Shown: positions 8,844 through 16,968, counted from the stretch's first letter. The stretch is 64,000 nt of DNA from Polyangium fumosum (GCF_005144585.1 NZ_SSMQ01000011.1:124001-188000), one strand, 5' to 3'. Notes: a model not told the origin generated them from the letters alone. Program-made: numbers and translations.

Positions 8844-9568
8844 GAGTCGACCCGGCCTTCCAGGATGGAAAGCGGTCCTTCGATCAGCATGTCGCGTGCC
8901 TCCGCCGCGCCGAGCGCGCGGTGGAGGTGTTCGATGCCCGCCGCGACGTCCTCGACGTCCCCCGGGCGGTGGGCGTCGCTGCACGCCGCGTAGTAGTAGC
9001 CCTCTTCCAGGAGCGCCTCCGCGCACTTCCGCGCCGCCCGTCCGTACTTGCCGACGAGCGAAGCGACGTCGAGCAGAAGGACGACCCCACCGTCGAGCAG
9101 CGGATCGAGCACGGTGCGGTCGTTCCAGACGGGCTCGTACCGCTCGGGGTGCGCGAGGACGGGGCGGAGCTTTTTCTTGCGGCGGAGGTCGGCGAAGCGA
9201 GACGCGAGGCGCGCCGGGAAGGCGCGCGGGGAGAGCTCGACCAGGACGGCGCGTTCGCCGGGGTAGGGGAGGGCGTCGCCGCGCATGAGGCGCTCGTAGA
9301 CGACGTCGTCGAAGAAGTGCTCCGACGAGAGCGCGAGCTCAGGCAAGCCGGGCGCGTCCGCGAGCGCCTGCCGCGTGGCCTCGTAGGCGCGCGCGAGATC
9401 CCCCTTCGTGTTGTCGAACATCCCGGGGCGCATGTGCGGCGTGGCGACGACCTTGCCAAACCCCGCGCCCGCGAGGCCCGTGAGCAAGGCGCGGCTGTCC
9501 GCGACGGTCTTCACGCCGTCGTCGATGCCGACCACCCAGTGGCAATGAAGGTCGATGTACCCCGTCAT
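8840..9568 (-). CDS. CpsB/YwqE-type PHP-family tyrosine-protein phosphatase
   Basis: A 242-residue metal-dependent phosphatase of the PHP superfamily, the group that dephosphorylates bacterial tyrosine kinases controlling polysaccharide export. The metal-binding motifs appear in order: DLHCHWVVGIDDGV near the N-terminus, VATPHMRPGMFDNT, LSSEHFF, PVLAHPERYEPV, and CSDAHRPGDV near the C-terminus. I used the ATG at 9568, which gives the usual family length; a GTG lies directly before it, and the longer frame upstream is repeat DNA. It is coupled to the UDP-sugar dehydrogenase through a GTGA overlap. No matching tyrosine kinase is in the window. Confidence 0.93.
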   Translation of the reverse strand: MTGYIDLHCHWVVGIDDGVKTVADSRALLTGLAGAGFGKVVATPHMRPGMFDNTKGDLARAYEATRQALADAPGLPELALSSEHFFDDVVYERLMRGDALPYPGERAVLVELSPRAFPARLASRFADLRRKKKLRPVLAHPERYEPVWNDRTVLDPLLDGGVVLLLDVASLVGKYGRAARKCAEALLEEGYYYAACSDAHRPGDVEDVAAGIEHLHRALGAAEARDMLIEGPLSILEGRVDS

Positions 9569-9673
9569 CACGCGCCGCGCGAACCTAGCAGTTTTTGAGC
9601 AGGGTGCTCCGCCCATGGCGGCGTCCCCCTCGGGACGAGAGCTGCGCATGGGTCGCCTCGTGAAGCCGCCTTG

Positions 9674-9975
9674 CTGGGGCTTTGCCCCAGGCCCCACCAG
9701 GGGTTGTCCACCCCTGGACCCGGACCAGCCAGGGGCTGGACCCAAGCTCGATGACCTGCGCTCCGCGCAGCTCATCGAACAGGCCCGGTCAAGACCGGCG
9801 ACGAGCCTGCCAACCGAGACAGCCGCGCGGCGGGTTCGGCTGGCAACCTGGGTTCTTCGTCGGCCTGTTTGAAAAACTGCGCGGAGCGCAGTTTTTCAAC
9901 CCTGGGTCCAGCGCCTCGCTGGTCCGGGGTCGAGGGGGCGGACAGCCCCCCGCGGGGACCGGGGCAGCGCCCCGG
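9674..9975. repeat. Palindromic hairpin-array repeat, copy B (complete, 302 bp)
   Basis: Complete element. The left arm has H1 (CTGGGGC/GCCCCAG), H2 (CCAGGGGT/ACCCCTGG, loop TGTCC), H3 (CCAGCC/GGCTGG) and H4; then a core of about 90 bases, and a mirror-image right arm (H4 with AAAAACTGCGC stems, H3 CCAGCG/CGCTGG, H2, H1 CCGGGGC/GCCCCGG). It fills most of the 429-base gap between genes at 9568 and 9998. The right H1 lies 22 bases past the stop of the gene at 9998, and the left end is 105 bases upstream of the phosphatase start. Confidence 0.9.
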
Positions 9976-9997
9976 CGCGGCGCTTCATGCTCAGGGA

Positions 9998-10387
9998 CTA
10001 AAGCGCGCGGGTGAGGATCTTGGCGATGTCGAGATCCGTGATGCAGCCGTCGGAGCCTTTGGCGAACACACACGCGAGGGTGACGACGCCGTCCTTCAGG
10101 CCGACGGAGGGGGCGCCCTCCTTCAGGTTCGTGACGACGATGCGCTTGACGCCCTCGCGGACGGCCTCCTTGCCGAGCTCGTCGACGCAGATGACGCGGA
10201 AGGCGTTGGCGAGCTTGCGGACGCCGAGGTGCTGGACGTTCTTCAGCGCGGCCTCGTCGGTCTCGAAGGTCGCCCAGTCGACGTCCACGACGACGGGGGC
10301 GCCGACCTCCTTCTGGATGTCTTTTTGCTCGTCCGGAAGCCAGGACTCCTTCGCTTCCTTGATGAGCCGCTTCTCGATGAGTCCCAT
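9998..10387 (-). CDS. Uncharacterised 129-residue cytoplasmic protein
   Basis: No family recognised. A small soluble protein with a charged N-terminal helix (MGLIEKRLIKEAKESWLPDEQKDIQKEVG), then an alternating strand/helix pattern including VVVDVDWATF, VRKLANAFRVICVDELGKEAVREGVKRIVVTN, and a Val-rich VVTLACVF strand. No signal or membrane segment is present. The ATG at 10387 has GGAGGCGG at about six bases, a strong ribosome site. It is divergent from the small gene at 10515, and repeat copy B begins 22 bases after its stop. The conserved look of the core suggests a real, probably lineage-restricted gene. Confidence 0.8.
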   Translation of the reverse strand: MGLIEKRLIKEAKESWLPDEQKDIQKEVGAPVVVDVDWATFETDEAALKNVQHLGVRKLANAFRVICVDELGKEAVREGVKRIVVTNLKEGAPSVGLKDGVVTLACVFAKGSDGCITDLDIAKILTRAL

Positions 10388-10514
10388 GGAAACCGCCTCC
10401 GTTCGAACGCGTGACGATCACGCCGGGGGCGGAGCATACAGGAACGGGATCTCGCCGGAAAGTGGACCCCAGCGCGGCGAACGGGCGACCATTTCCCGCG
10501 AAGGAGGTTCTCTC

Positions 10515-10931
10515 TTGTCGAGGATGGATCCCATCGAGGCCCCGCCGCCGTCGCTCGGAGCCGAGCGCCGCAGGCGGAGGAGCGAAGACCCGATCACGGC
10601 GCTGCACTACCAGCTCTCCGTCGCGCGCAGCGAAGGGAAGCTCGAGGCCCTCGTGCTCGTCGACGACCGGGGCTGCCTCGTCGCAGGCGCCGGCTCGTGG
10701 CCCGTCTGCGAGGAGCTCGCCGCCTACGCGCCGCTGCTCGCCGAGCCCGACCTGCCCACGTCCGCAGCCGTGGGCACGCGGATCGCCGATCTCTCGCGAG
10801 AAGTCCTCGTGCGCGCGCTCCCCCTCGGCACGGCCGAGGCGCTGCTCGCGGTGCGCGGCGGGGGCGACGACCGGTCGGCCTTTGTCGCCCGCGCGGCCGC
10901 GGGGTGCCGGCGGATCTTGCGGGCGGCTTGA
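10515..10931 (+). CDS. Small protein, possibly roadblock/LC7-like
   Basis: A 138-residue protein. I prefer a TTG start at 10515 because AAGGAGG lies at 10501-10507, an ideal seven-base spacing; the ATG at 10524 would sit 16 bases away. After a charged leader (GAERRRRRSEDP), the sequence shows a helix, then LEALVLVDDRGCLVAGAG and later a VLVRALPLGTAEALLAVRGG strand pair. This helix-strand-helix pattern with a 'VDDRG..VA' turn resembles roadblock/LC7 proteins that act on small GTPases such as MglA, but the match is weak. Repeat copy C starts 23 bases past its stop. Confidence 0.72.
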   Translation: MSRMDPIEAPPPSLGAERRRRRSEDPITALHYQLSVARSEGKLEALVLVDDRGCLVAGAGSWPVCEELAAYAPLLAEPDLPTSAAVGTRIADLSREVLVRALPLGTAEALLAVRGGGDDRSAFVARAAAGCRRILRAA

Positions 10932-10953
10932 GAGAGCGTGTCGCAGCGTCGCC

Positions 10954-11255
10954 CCGGGGCGCTGCCCCGGACCCCGCGGGGGGCTGTCCGCCCCCTCGAC
11001 CCCGGACCAGGCACAGCCTGGACCGAGGGTTGAAAAACTGCGCGGTGCGCAGTTTTTCAACCGGGCCGACGAAGAAGCCGGGGTGCCAGCAGAACCCGCA
11101 GCGCGGCGGTCTCGGTTGGCAACGCCGCTGCTGGTCTTGACCGGGCCTGTTCGATGAGCTGCGCGGAGCGCAGGTCATCGATCCTGGGTCCAGCGCCTCG
11201 CTGGTCCGGGTGCAGGGGCGGACAGCCCCTGCTGGGGCCTGGGGCAAAGCCCCAG
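10954..11255. repeat. Palindromic hairpin-array repeat, copy C (complete, 302 bp)
   Basis: Same length from H1 to H1 as copies B and F, but the central core is inverted relative to them (it reads as the reverse complement of the copy B core). Left arm: H1 CCGGGGC/GCCCCGG, H2 loop TGTCC, H3 CCAGGC/GCCTGG, H4 with AAAAACTGCGC stems. Right arm: H4, H3 CCAGCG/CGCTGG, H2 with a GCAGGGGC/GCCCCTGC stem, and H1 CTGGGGC/GCCCCAG. It occupies the gap between genes ending at 10931 and starting at 11374. Confidence 0.9.
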
Positions 11256-11373
11256 CAAGGCGGCTTCACGAGGAGACCCCATGCGCAGGCGCATGGCGAG
11301 GGGCACGCTCCGCGGGCAGTCCGAGCGCTTTCCCTCATCCCCGAAACGCGCGAGCCGTGCTAAAGGGCGCCCC

Positions 11374-12546
11374 GTGGCAGCCTCGGATTCTCGTTCGTCC
11401 TCGCCCGGCGGGCTCGGCAAGCTCCTCGATGCGCGGCGGGTCCTCCTCGTCGTCGGCTGCGGCGGGGTCGGCAAGACGACGACCACGGCAGCGCTCGGTC
11501 TCGCCGCAGCACGTCGCGGCAAGCGCGTGCTCTGCTTGACGATCGACCCCGCGCGGCGCCTCTCGCAGAGCCTCGGCATCGAGGAGATGAAGACCGAGGC
11601 GCAGACGATCGATCCCGCCCTCTTCGCCCAGGCGGGCGTGACCATCACGGGCTCGATGACCGTGATGATGCTCGACACGAAGAGCACCTTCGACTCGCTC
11701 GTCACGCAGCTCGCGCCCTCCGTCGAGCAGCGCGATCGCATCCTGAACAACGTGCTCTACAAGTACATCTCGACGTCGCTCGCCGGTACCCAGGAGTACA
11801 TGGCGATGGAGAAGCTCTACGCGACGAAGAGCGACCCGAGCTACGACCTCATCCTGCTCGACACGCCGCCGACCCCCAACGCGCTCGACTTTCTCGACGC
11901 CCCGGAGCGGCTCGTGGGCGCGATCGACAGCGCCGCGACGCGGTGGCTCGTCCAGGCCGTGCAGAGCTCGGGGAAGTTCTCGCTCAACGTGCTGGCGAAG
12001 GGCGCCGCCGCGATCGTGCGGGGCATCGGCAAGGTGTCGGGCAGCGGGTTTCTGGAGCAGATGGCGGCGTTCATCGCGGAGATCAACTCGGTCTTCGGCG
12101 GATGGAAGAAGCGCGCAGACGCCGTGAGCACAGCGCTGCGCGGGCCCGACGTGGCCTACGTGCTCGTGACGACGCCAGACCCGCTCGCCGTGCGCGAGGT
12201 GATGTTCTTCGCAGACCGGCTGCGCGAGCAGGACATGCGGCGCGACGCCTTCGTGGTGAACCGCGTGCACCCGACCTACGGGCGCGTGCCGGACGTCGCC
12301 GAGGTGGAGGCCGCGCTTTCGCAGAGCGCAATCCCGCTCGGCCCAGACGCGCCAGCGCGGCTCCGGCGCGCGGCGGAAGACGAGAGCCGCATGGGCAAGC
12401 TCGACGCGCTGCACCTCGTGGGGCTCGAAGCAGCCCTGGAGGACGAGGCCTCCGGCGGGAGCCTGCTCGCGCACGTGCCCGCGTTCCCCTACGACATCCA
12501 CGATCTGGAGCGGCTGTCGCGCATCGCCGAGGTCCTCGCGCCGTAG
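11374..12546 (+). CDS. ArsA/Get3-like anion-transporting ATPase
   Basis: A 390-residue member of the SIMIBI-class ArsA/Get3 ATPases, which couple ATP hydrolysis to arsenite export or tail-anchored protein targeting; the bacterial homologues mostly lack a known substrate. The P-loop is GCGGVGKTTTT (about residues 27-37), with LTIDPARRLSQ (switch-like segment) and DLILLDTPPTPNAL following. Notably, the family's 'signature' lysine (GKGGVGKT) is a Cys here. No ArsB or tail-anchor partner is adjacent. I chose the GTG at 11374, just downstream of repeat copy C; upstream in-frame residues are repeat sequence. Confidence 0.88.
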   Translation: MAASDSRSSSPGGLGKLLDARRVLLVVGCGGVGKTTTTAALGLAAARRGKRVLCLTIDPARRLSQSLGIEEMKTEAQTIDPALFAQAGVTITGSMTVMMLDTKSTFDSLVTQLAPSVEQRDRILNNVLYKYISTSLAGTQEYMAMEKLYATKSDPSYDLILLDTPPTPNALDFLDAPERLVGAIDSAATRWLVQAVQSSGKFSLNVLAKGAAAIVRGIGKVSGSGFLEQMAAFIAEINSVFGGWKKRADAVSTALRGPDVAYVLVTTPDPLAVREVMFFADRLREQDMRRDAFVVNRVHPTYGRVPDVAEVEAALSQSAIPLGPDAPARLRRAAEDESRMGKLDALHLVGLEAALEDEASGGSLLAHVPAFPYDIHDLERLSRIAEVLAP

Positions 12547-12623
12547 AACGGTTCGAGGCTCTCGTGCAGGGAAGGGCGCTTCTGCGTGTTCCGCCCGAGC
12601 CGTCCTCGTGGCATGGTCGGGGC

Positions 12624-13400
12624 ATGGATCGAGGCGGCAAGAGGCTTTCGCGTACGCGCTGGGCGTTCCTTTCGCTCGTCGGAGCGCCACTCCTGCTCGC
12701 ATGGCTCTCCGGCGCAGCCGGGTGCACCGAGGAAGACCCGCCGGAGCCACGCCCCGGCTTCCCCGGCGATAGCTGCACAAAGACGGACGATTGCGCCGTG
12801 CCACTGCGCTGCATCGACAACGTCTGCGTGGTGCCCGGCGGCTCCGGCGGCAGCGACGGCGGCACCGAGCCCGACGCCTTCGGCCCCGGCCCCGGCCCAA
12901 GCGCCGACGCCGGCCCCTGGAGCCAGTGCGACGAGTGTCTCGAAGGCACCTGCGGGCAAGCCGAGAAGGCATGCGGCCCCGATTGTCGCTCCATCGAGGC
13001 CTGCATCGAGACCGTGTGCGTGAACCTCAGCGACTCGCCGCAAGACGAGAGCGCCTGTTTCGTGTACTGCCAGGACCGCTTCCCCGCCGGAAAAGATCAG
13101 CACCTCGCCGTCGTGAACTGCGCGCTGGAAGTGATGTGCTCGCCGCCCTGCACGTTCTACCCGCAAGACTACGATCTCTGCCGGACGTTCATGAACAACG
13201 GCGATTGCACAGGCTTCCAGAAGGCATGCGAAGCCGACGCACGATGCGGGGTCTACCGCGATTGCGTGAAGTTCTGCACGTCGATCGGAGACTGCACCGC
13301 CTGCGACGACTCCGCCGACGGAACCGAAGGTCGCAAGCTGCTCGAAGCCTACGAGCAGTGCGTCGCAAGCGAATGCATGACGGAGTCATGGATCCCGTGA
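12624..13400 (+). CDS. Cysteine-rich lipoprotein
   Basis: A 258-residue exported protein. The ATG at 12624 opens a signal peptide with a long hydrophobic core (WAFLSLVGAPLLLAWLSGAAG) and a lipobox Cys before TEEDPPEP. A short Cys-containing module (CTKTDDCAVPLRCIDNVCV), a Gly/Pro-rich linker and a C-terminal domain of about 150 residues with some 20 cysteines follow. That domain has repeated C-x2-C and A-C-x3-C spacing, consistent with a disulfide-stabilised extracellular domain. The same cysteine spacing recurs in the lipoprotein at 14400-14978. Function is unknown. Repeat copy D begins 15 bases after its stop. Confidence 0.85.
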   Translation: MDRGGKRLSRTRWAFLSLVGAPLLLAWLSGAAGCTEEDPPEPRPGFPGDSCTKTDDCAVPLRCIDNVCVVPGGSGGSDGGTEPDAFGPGPGPSADAGPWSQCDECLEGTCGQAEKACGPDCRSIEACIETVCVNLSDSPQDESACFVYCQDRFPAGKDQHLAVVNCALEVMCSPPCTFYPQDYDLCRTFMNNGDCTGFQKACEADARCGVYRDCVKFCTSIGDCTACDDSADGTEGRKLLEAYEQCVASECMTESWIP

Positions 13401-13414
13401 TGGCAGGCGTCGCG

Positions 13415-13530
13415 CTGGGGCGTTGCCCCAGGCCCCAGGAGGGGGCTGTCCGCCCCCTCCACCCCGGACCAGCGAGGCGCTGGACCCGGGGTCGATGAAC
13501 TGCGCGTTGCGCAGTTCATCGAACGGCCGT
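13415..13530. repeat. Palindromic hairpin-array repeat, copy D (one arm plus decayed core)
   Basis: Left arm only: H1 CTGGGGC/GCCCCAG (13415-13431), H2 with stem GGAGGGGGC/GCCCCCTCC and TGTCC loop, H3 CCAGCG/CGCTGG, H4 13492-13522 (14-bp arms, loop GTT). The following 40 bases still align loosely with the core of copy B (GTTGACAAGGTAGGCGAGG), after which similarity is lost and no right arm is found. Confidence 0.85.
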
Positions 13531-14057
13531 TGACAAGGTAGGCGAGGCGTCTGCCGACCAAGGCGGCGGCGTGGACGAGTGCCCGTGGGAGAGCACGAGC
13601 GCCGCGAGGGGCCGGAACCCGTTCGTGCCCCCCGCGTCGTTGCCCCTCAGGCATCTCGACAGGCAACATCAGCCCTCGTCCTCGTGTGTTCGGTGCCGTG
13701 ACAAGCGAGCGTGCTTGCCGCAGGGCATCGGGCACGAAGCCAAGCAAGGCGTGTCCGCGCGGCAGAGGAGGTGTCTCGCCGCCGGACACGTGGTGAAGCG
13801 TGCGTCCAGGGGAAGGTCGACCCTCGAGACAAGGTCTCGACGCAGCCGACGTTCCTCGTCTCGCCGCCGAACACGGTCCGTCCGCCGTCGACGGAGCGTG
13901 TCGCGGGGGCTCACAGGTCGGCGCCCAGGCCAACGTCAGGCGGCCGGCCGCGTCCCTCGGTCTGTCGCCCAGCGGAGGCTCCTGTGGCGCCGCCGAACAC
14001 GCGTCGTCGACAGCGGAGGTCACGTGTTTGGGGGGATGCCGCGCTGGGGGCGTCGCG
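13531..14057. other. Gene-less spacer between repeat copies D and E
   Basis: About 525 bases with no credible gene. Long open frames exist on both strands but are Arg/Pro-rich and run straight into the flanking repeats. A short motif, GCCGCCGAACACG with variants, occurs near 13780, 13862 and 13994, with an inverted relative near 13686, so the segment may itself be degenerate repeat or remnant DNA. No terminator or RNA gene is evident. Confidence 0.5.
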
Positions 14058-14385
14058 CCGGGGCGCTGCCCCGGACCCCGCGGGGGCTGTCCGCCCCTCG
14101 ACCCGGACCAGGCACGGCCTGGACCGAGGGGGGAAGAACTGCGCAACGCGCAGTTCTTCCCACGGGCCCGTGGCAAGACCATGGAGGTGGGTCTCAAGCT
14201 GGCGACGGGAGCGCTGCCCGTTGAACCCGCAGCGCCGCTGTCTTGGTTGGCAGGGTCGTGGAGGGTCTTGACCCCGGCTGTTCGAGGAACTGCGCGGAGC
14301 GCAGTTCCTCGACCCCGGTCCAGGCCGTGCCTGGTCCGGGTCCAGGGGTGGACACCCCCTGGTGGGGCCTGGGGCAACGCCCCAG
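14058..14385. repeat. Palindromic hairpin-array repeat, copy E (complete, 328 bp)
   Basis: Both arms are complete: left H1 CCGGGGC/GCCCCGG, H2, H3 CCAGGC/GCCTGG, H4 loop AAC; right H4 loop GGA, H3 CCAGGC/GCCTGG, H2 with a CCAGGGG/CCCCTGG stem around TGTCC (minus strand), H1 CTGGGGC/GCCCCAG. The core is longer than in the 302-bp copies and lies in the reverse orientation, matching the core type of copy A. The right end is 15 bases from the stop of the lipoprotein at 14400. Confidence 0.88.
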
Positions 14386-14399
14386 CTCCGCGCCCCCAG

Positions 14400-14978
14400 T
14401 CAGGGGCAGTTGGGATTCGCGGCTTCGACGACGGCGCAGTATTCGGGGGCGCCGTCGCTCATGCAGATCGTCTTGCAGGTTTGGCAGAAGACGCAGGAGT
14501 CGAGGGCTTTGAACTTTTGGAGGGCGCCTGCGGGGGTGCCGAGGTCTTCGGCACACTTGAGCGTGCAGCAGCCGCCGTCTGTGCTGAGGGCGCAGTTGTC
14601 GTAGGAGCAGTCGGCGAGGGCCTTGCAGGCGGCGTCGGCGATGCAGGCGTCGGCGAGGGCTTTGCACTCGTTTGTGTAGGCGCCTGTCGTGTTGCTCGTG
14701 CAGTCGCTGCAGACGGAGTAGCTGCCGCTGCCGCCGCTGCCGGAGGAGGAGCTCGATGAGCTGCCGCCGCTGCCGGAGGAGCTGGAGGAGCCGCCGCCTG
14801 CGGAGCTTGACGAGCCTCCGCCTGCGGAGCTGGAGGAGCTGCCGCTCGAGGAGCTTGATGACGAACCGTTGCCGGAGCCGCCTGCGCCGCCCGAGCCGCC
14901 TGTATCGTCACCGCACCCTACGGATACGAACAAAGAGCTGAGCGCTGCGAGCCCGAGCGCGTACCAACCAAGCCTCAT
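14400..14978 (-). CDS. Ser/Gly-linker lipoprotein with cysteine-rich domain
   Basis: A 192-residue lipoprotein. The signal peptide MRLGWYALGLAALSSLFVSVGC ends in a lipobox Cys at residue 22. Residues 26-86 are an almost pure Ser/Gly linker, which would hold the C-terminal domain away from the membrane. The C-terminal 105 residues carry about 14 cysteines in repeating ACxxDAAC, CxxC and CCxxxC patterns, similar to the domain of the lipoprotein ending at 13400, with which it converges across copies D and E. GGAAGGGAG at seven bases supports the ATG at 14978. Function is unknown. Confidence 0.87.
   Translation of the reverse strand: MRLGWYALGLAALSSLFVSVGCGDDTGGSGGAGGSGNGSSSSSSSGSSSSSAGGGSSSSAGGGSSSSSGSGGSSSSSSSGSGGSGSYSVCSDCTSNTTGAYTNECKALADACIADAACKALADCSYDNCALSTDGGCCTLKCAEDLGTPAGALQKFKALDSCVFCQTCKTICMSDGAPEYCAVVEAANPNCP
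14721..14903 (-). repeat. Low-complexity Ser/Gly coding repeat
   Basis: Encodes residues 26-86 of the lipoprotein, made of runs of four to seven serines separated by Gly-rich triplets. The DNA is a loose GAG/CTC-GCC trinucleotide pattern prone to slippage, so linker length is likely to vary between strains. Confidence 0.8.
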
Positions 14979-15037
14979 CGTCTGTCTCCCTTCCAAGCGT
15001 GAGCCACGCGCCGTCCGCGCGGTGGAATGGAGACATC

Positions 15038-16036
15038 CTACCGCGGAGGCGTCTCCTTCGGGCGCGTGAACTCGTCTGTCAGCCTGGACCATGGCAGGGC
15101 GGCGCTTGATCCTGTGGGCTCGGACGAAGCGGCCTCGGGTGCATCGGCGAGCGACCATGCCGTGAGCACGACGAGCGCCATCCAGACGAGATCGGCGAGC
15201 AAGAGGTGCACGAGCTGCATCGCCACCGGCGCGAGGAGGAAGAGGTTCAGGAAGCCTGCGCCGATTTGCACGATGACGAGCGCTGAGACGAGCCGCGCGG
15301 GCTTGAGCAGCGCGGGGCGCTGCGACGTGACGAACCCTGTTGCGAAGAGCAGGTAGGCGGCGACCACGCTGGCCACGATCGGGTGGTAGACGCGGAGCTG
15401 CACGAACACGTGTGCGGCTTGGGACACGTCGGCGGCGAGACCTTCGCTCAGTGTCTTGGCGGGGAAGAGCGTGTCGCCGAGGGCTGCGATCGCGCCGGTC
15501 ACGCCGACGGCTACCACGCCGAGGAGACCGCCGCCGAGCACGTAGGTCGGCGTGCCTGACGAGCGACGGGGCAGGGGACCGCCCGAGGCCCAGAGCACCG
15601 TGAGCGTCATCGCCGCGACGAGCAGGAACGTGTTGATCAGATGCGCGCTCATCCAGTAGCCACGCGCGATCGATGTATCGCCCGCGACGCGCTCGAAGAG
15701 GACGATGCCCGCGCCGACGGCTGCTTCGGTGACCATGAAGAACATCGACGCGACGGCGCCGAACCGCACGGCGTGCCGGCGCGGGAAGGCGCGGAAGGCC
15801 CACACGAGCTGGAGGAGCGTGAGCAGGAAGGCGATCCCCGAGGTCAGCCGGTGCGTGAACTCGATCAGGGTCTTCACGCTGGGCGCGCGGGGGATGACGT
15901 CGCCGTTGCAGGTGGGCCAGTGGCTCCCGCAGCCTGCGCCTGCGCCGGTGGCGCGGACGAAGGCGCCCCAGAGGATGACGCCGAGCGTGACGACGAGCGT
16001 CGCCCACGCGACCCGGCGAAACGAACCTTGCGACAT
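15038..16036 (-). CDS. CtaA/COX15-family haem A synthase-like membrane protein
   Basis: A 332-residue integral membrane protein with about eight predicted helices. The family converts haem O to haem A for aa3-type oxidases. The first helix and loop (LGVILWGAFVRATGAGAGCGSHWPTCNG) and EFTHRLTSG are hallmark CtaA/COX15 sequences; further histidines lie in WMSAHLINTFLL, HVFVQLRVYHPIVA and QLVHLLLADLVW, matching the conserved haem-ligand pattern of two fused four-helix halves. No CtaB or oxidase subunit is nearby. The ATG at 16036 is divergent from the MOSC gene at 16130, leaving a 93-base shared promoter region. Confidence 0.93.
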   Translation of the reverse strand: MSQGSFRRVAWATLVVTLGVILWGAFVRATGAGAGCGSHWPTCNGDVIPRAPSVKTLIEFTHRLTSGIAFLLTLLQLVWAFRAFPRRHAVRFGAVASMFFMVTEAAVGAGIVLFERVAGDTSIARGYWMSAHLINTFLLVAAMTLTVLWASGGPLPRRSSGTPTYVLGGGLLGVVAVGVTGAIAALGDTLFPAKTLSEGLAADVSQAAHVFVQLRVYHPIVASVVAAYLLFATGFVTSQRPALLKPARLVSALVIVQIGAGFLNLFLLAPVAMQLVHLLLADLVWMALVVLTAWSLADAPEAASSEPTGSSAALPWSRLTDEFTRPKETPPR

Positions 16037-16129
16037 GCCCCCCGTTCTAGGGCCGGCCGGGCGTCCAGGCGAGCGCCTTTCATCCTCTCGACGCGCGGGC
16101 GAGGCCGCTTTATGCCTCCCAGGGTCCCC

Positions 16130-16951
16130 ATGAGCACCATCACCCTGAGCGGACTCTTCGTGTATCCCGTCAAGGGCGCGCGTGGCATCACCCTCGACCG
16201 GGCTCGGGCACAGGGCCTCGGCATCGAGCATGACCGGCGGTTCATGATCGTCGACCCGGACGGCGAGTTTCTCACGCAACGCGAGCACCCTGAGATGGCG
16301 CTCCTCGAAACGGCGATCGAGGGCGACACGCTCGTCCTCCGCGCGAAGGGCCATGGCCCGCTCCGCCTCCCGCTCCGCCCCGAGGGGCCTACGGATCGGC
16401 GCGTCCGGGTCTGGAGCGACAAGTGCGGCGCCGTGTTCGTCGGCGACGAGGCCGCTGCGTACCTGAGCGACGTGCTCGGCCGACGCGCGGAGCTCGTGTA
16501 CATGCCCGACGATGCTACGCGGCGCGTGGACGGCCGCTACGTGAACCGCAAGGAGCGGGTCGCGTTCGCGGATGGGTTTCCGTACCTCCTTGCCTCGGAG
16601 GGCTCGCTCGCGGATCTGAACGCGCGCCTGCGCGAGGGCGTGCTGATGGATCGGTTCCGGCCGAACCTCGTGGTCCGCGGGGCGCCGCCCTGGGCCGAGG
16701 ACGCGTGGACGAGCTTGTCCATTGGCTCCGTCGTCTTCCATCTGCGCAAGCCGTGCAGCCGTTGCAGCGTGATCACCGTGGATCAGGCGACGGGCGTGCG
16801 GGGCAAGGATCCGCTGGCCACGCTGGCGACGTTCCGCGCGCGGTCGAACCGCGTGTATTTCGGCTGGAACATGGTCGCCGAAGGGGAGGGCGAGATCTGC
16901 GTGGGAGACGTGGTGACCCTGGGCGCTCGCTCGTACGACGAGGCCGGCTGA
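16130..16951 (+). CDS. MOSC-domain molybdenum-cofactor sulfurase-like protein (YcbX type)
   Basis: A 273-residue protein with an N-terminal MOSC_N beta barrel (LSGLFVYPVKGARGITLDRA, GIEHDRRFMIVD) and a C-terminal MOSC domain. The conserved RFRPNLVVRG and the Cys-containing KPCSRCSVITVD place it in the YcbX/mARC group, which binds Mo-cofactor through a Cys and reduces N-hydroxylated compounds. It lacks the C-terminal ferredoxin domain of E. coli YcbX, so electrons would have to come from another protein. The ATG at 16130 has AGGG at about five bases; an in-frame ATG at 16112 is the alternative. The halogenase-like gene follows after 17 bases and may be cotranscribed. Confidence 0.92.
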   Translation: MSTITLSGLFVYPVKGARGITLDRARAQGLGIEHDRRFMIVDPDGEFLTQREHPEMALLETAIEGDTLVLRAKGHGPLRLPLRPEGPTDRRVRVWSDKCGAVFVGDEAAAYLSDVLGRRAELVYMPDDATRRVDGRYVNRKERVAFADGFPYLLASEGSLADLNARLREGVLMDRFRPNLVVRGAPPWAEDAWTSLSIGSVVFHLRKPCSRCSVITVDQATGVRGKDPLATLATFRARSNRVYFGWNMVAEGEGEICVGDVVTLGARSYDEAG

Positions 16952-16968
16952 GGCGCCGAGGAGAGAGC

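Noticed and set aside
9682-11247. Open frames inside the repeats beginning MPQAPP... (for example 9682-10014, 10594-11247, 23284-24549)
   Set aside because: They translate the hairpin arms themselves, recur in both orientations because the element is a mirror repeat, and end at random places in neighbouring genes.
13571-14224. Candidate gene of 217 codons in the D-E spacer
   Set aside because: Extreme Arg content, no ribosome site, and the frame continues into repeat copy E.
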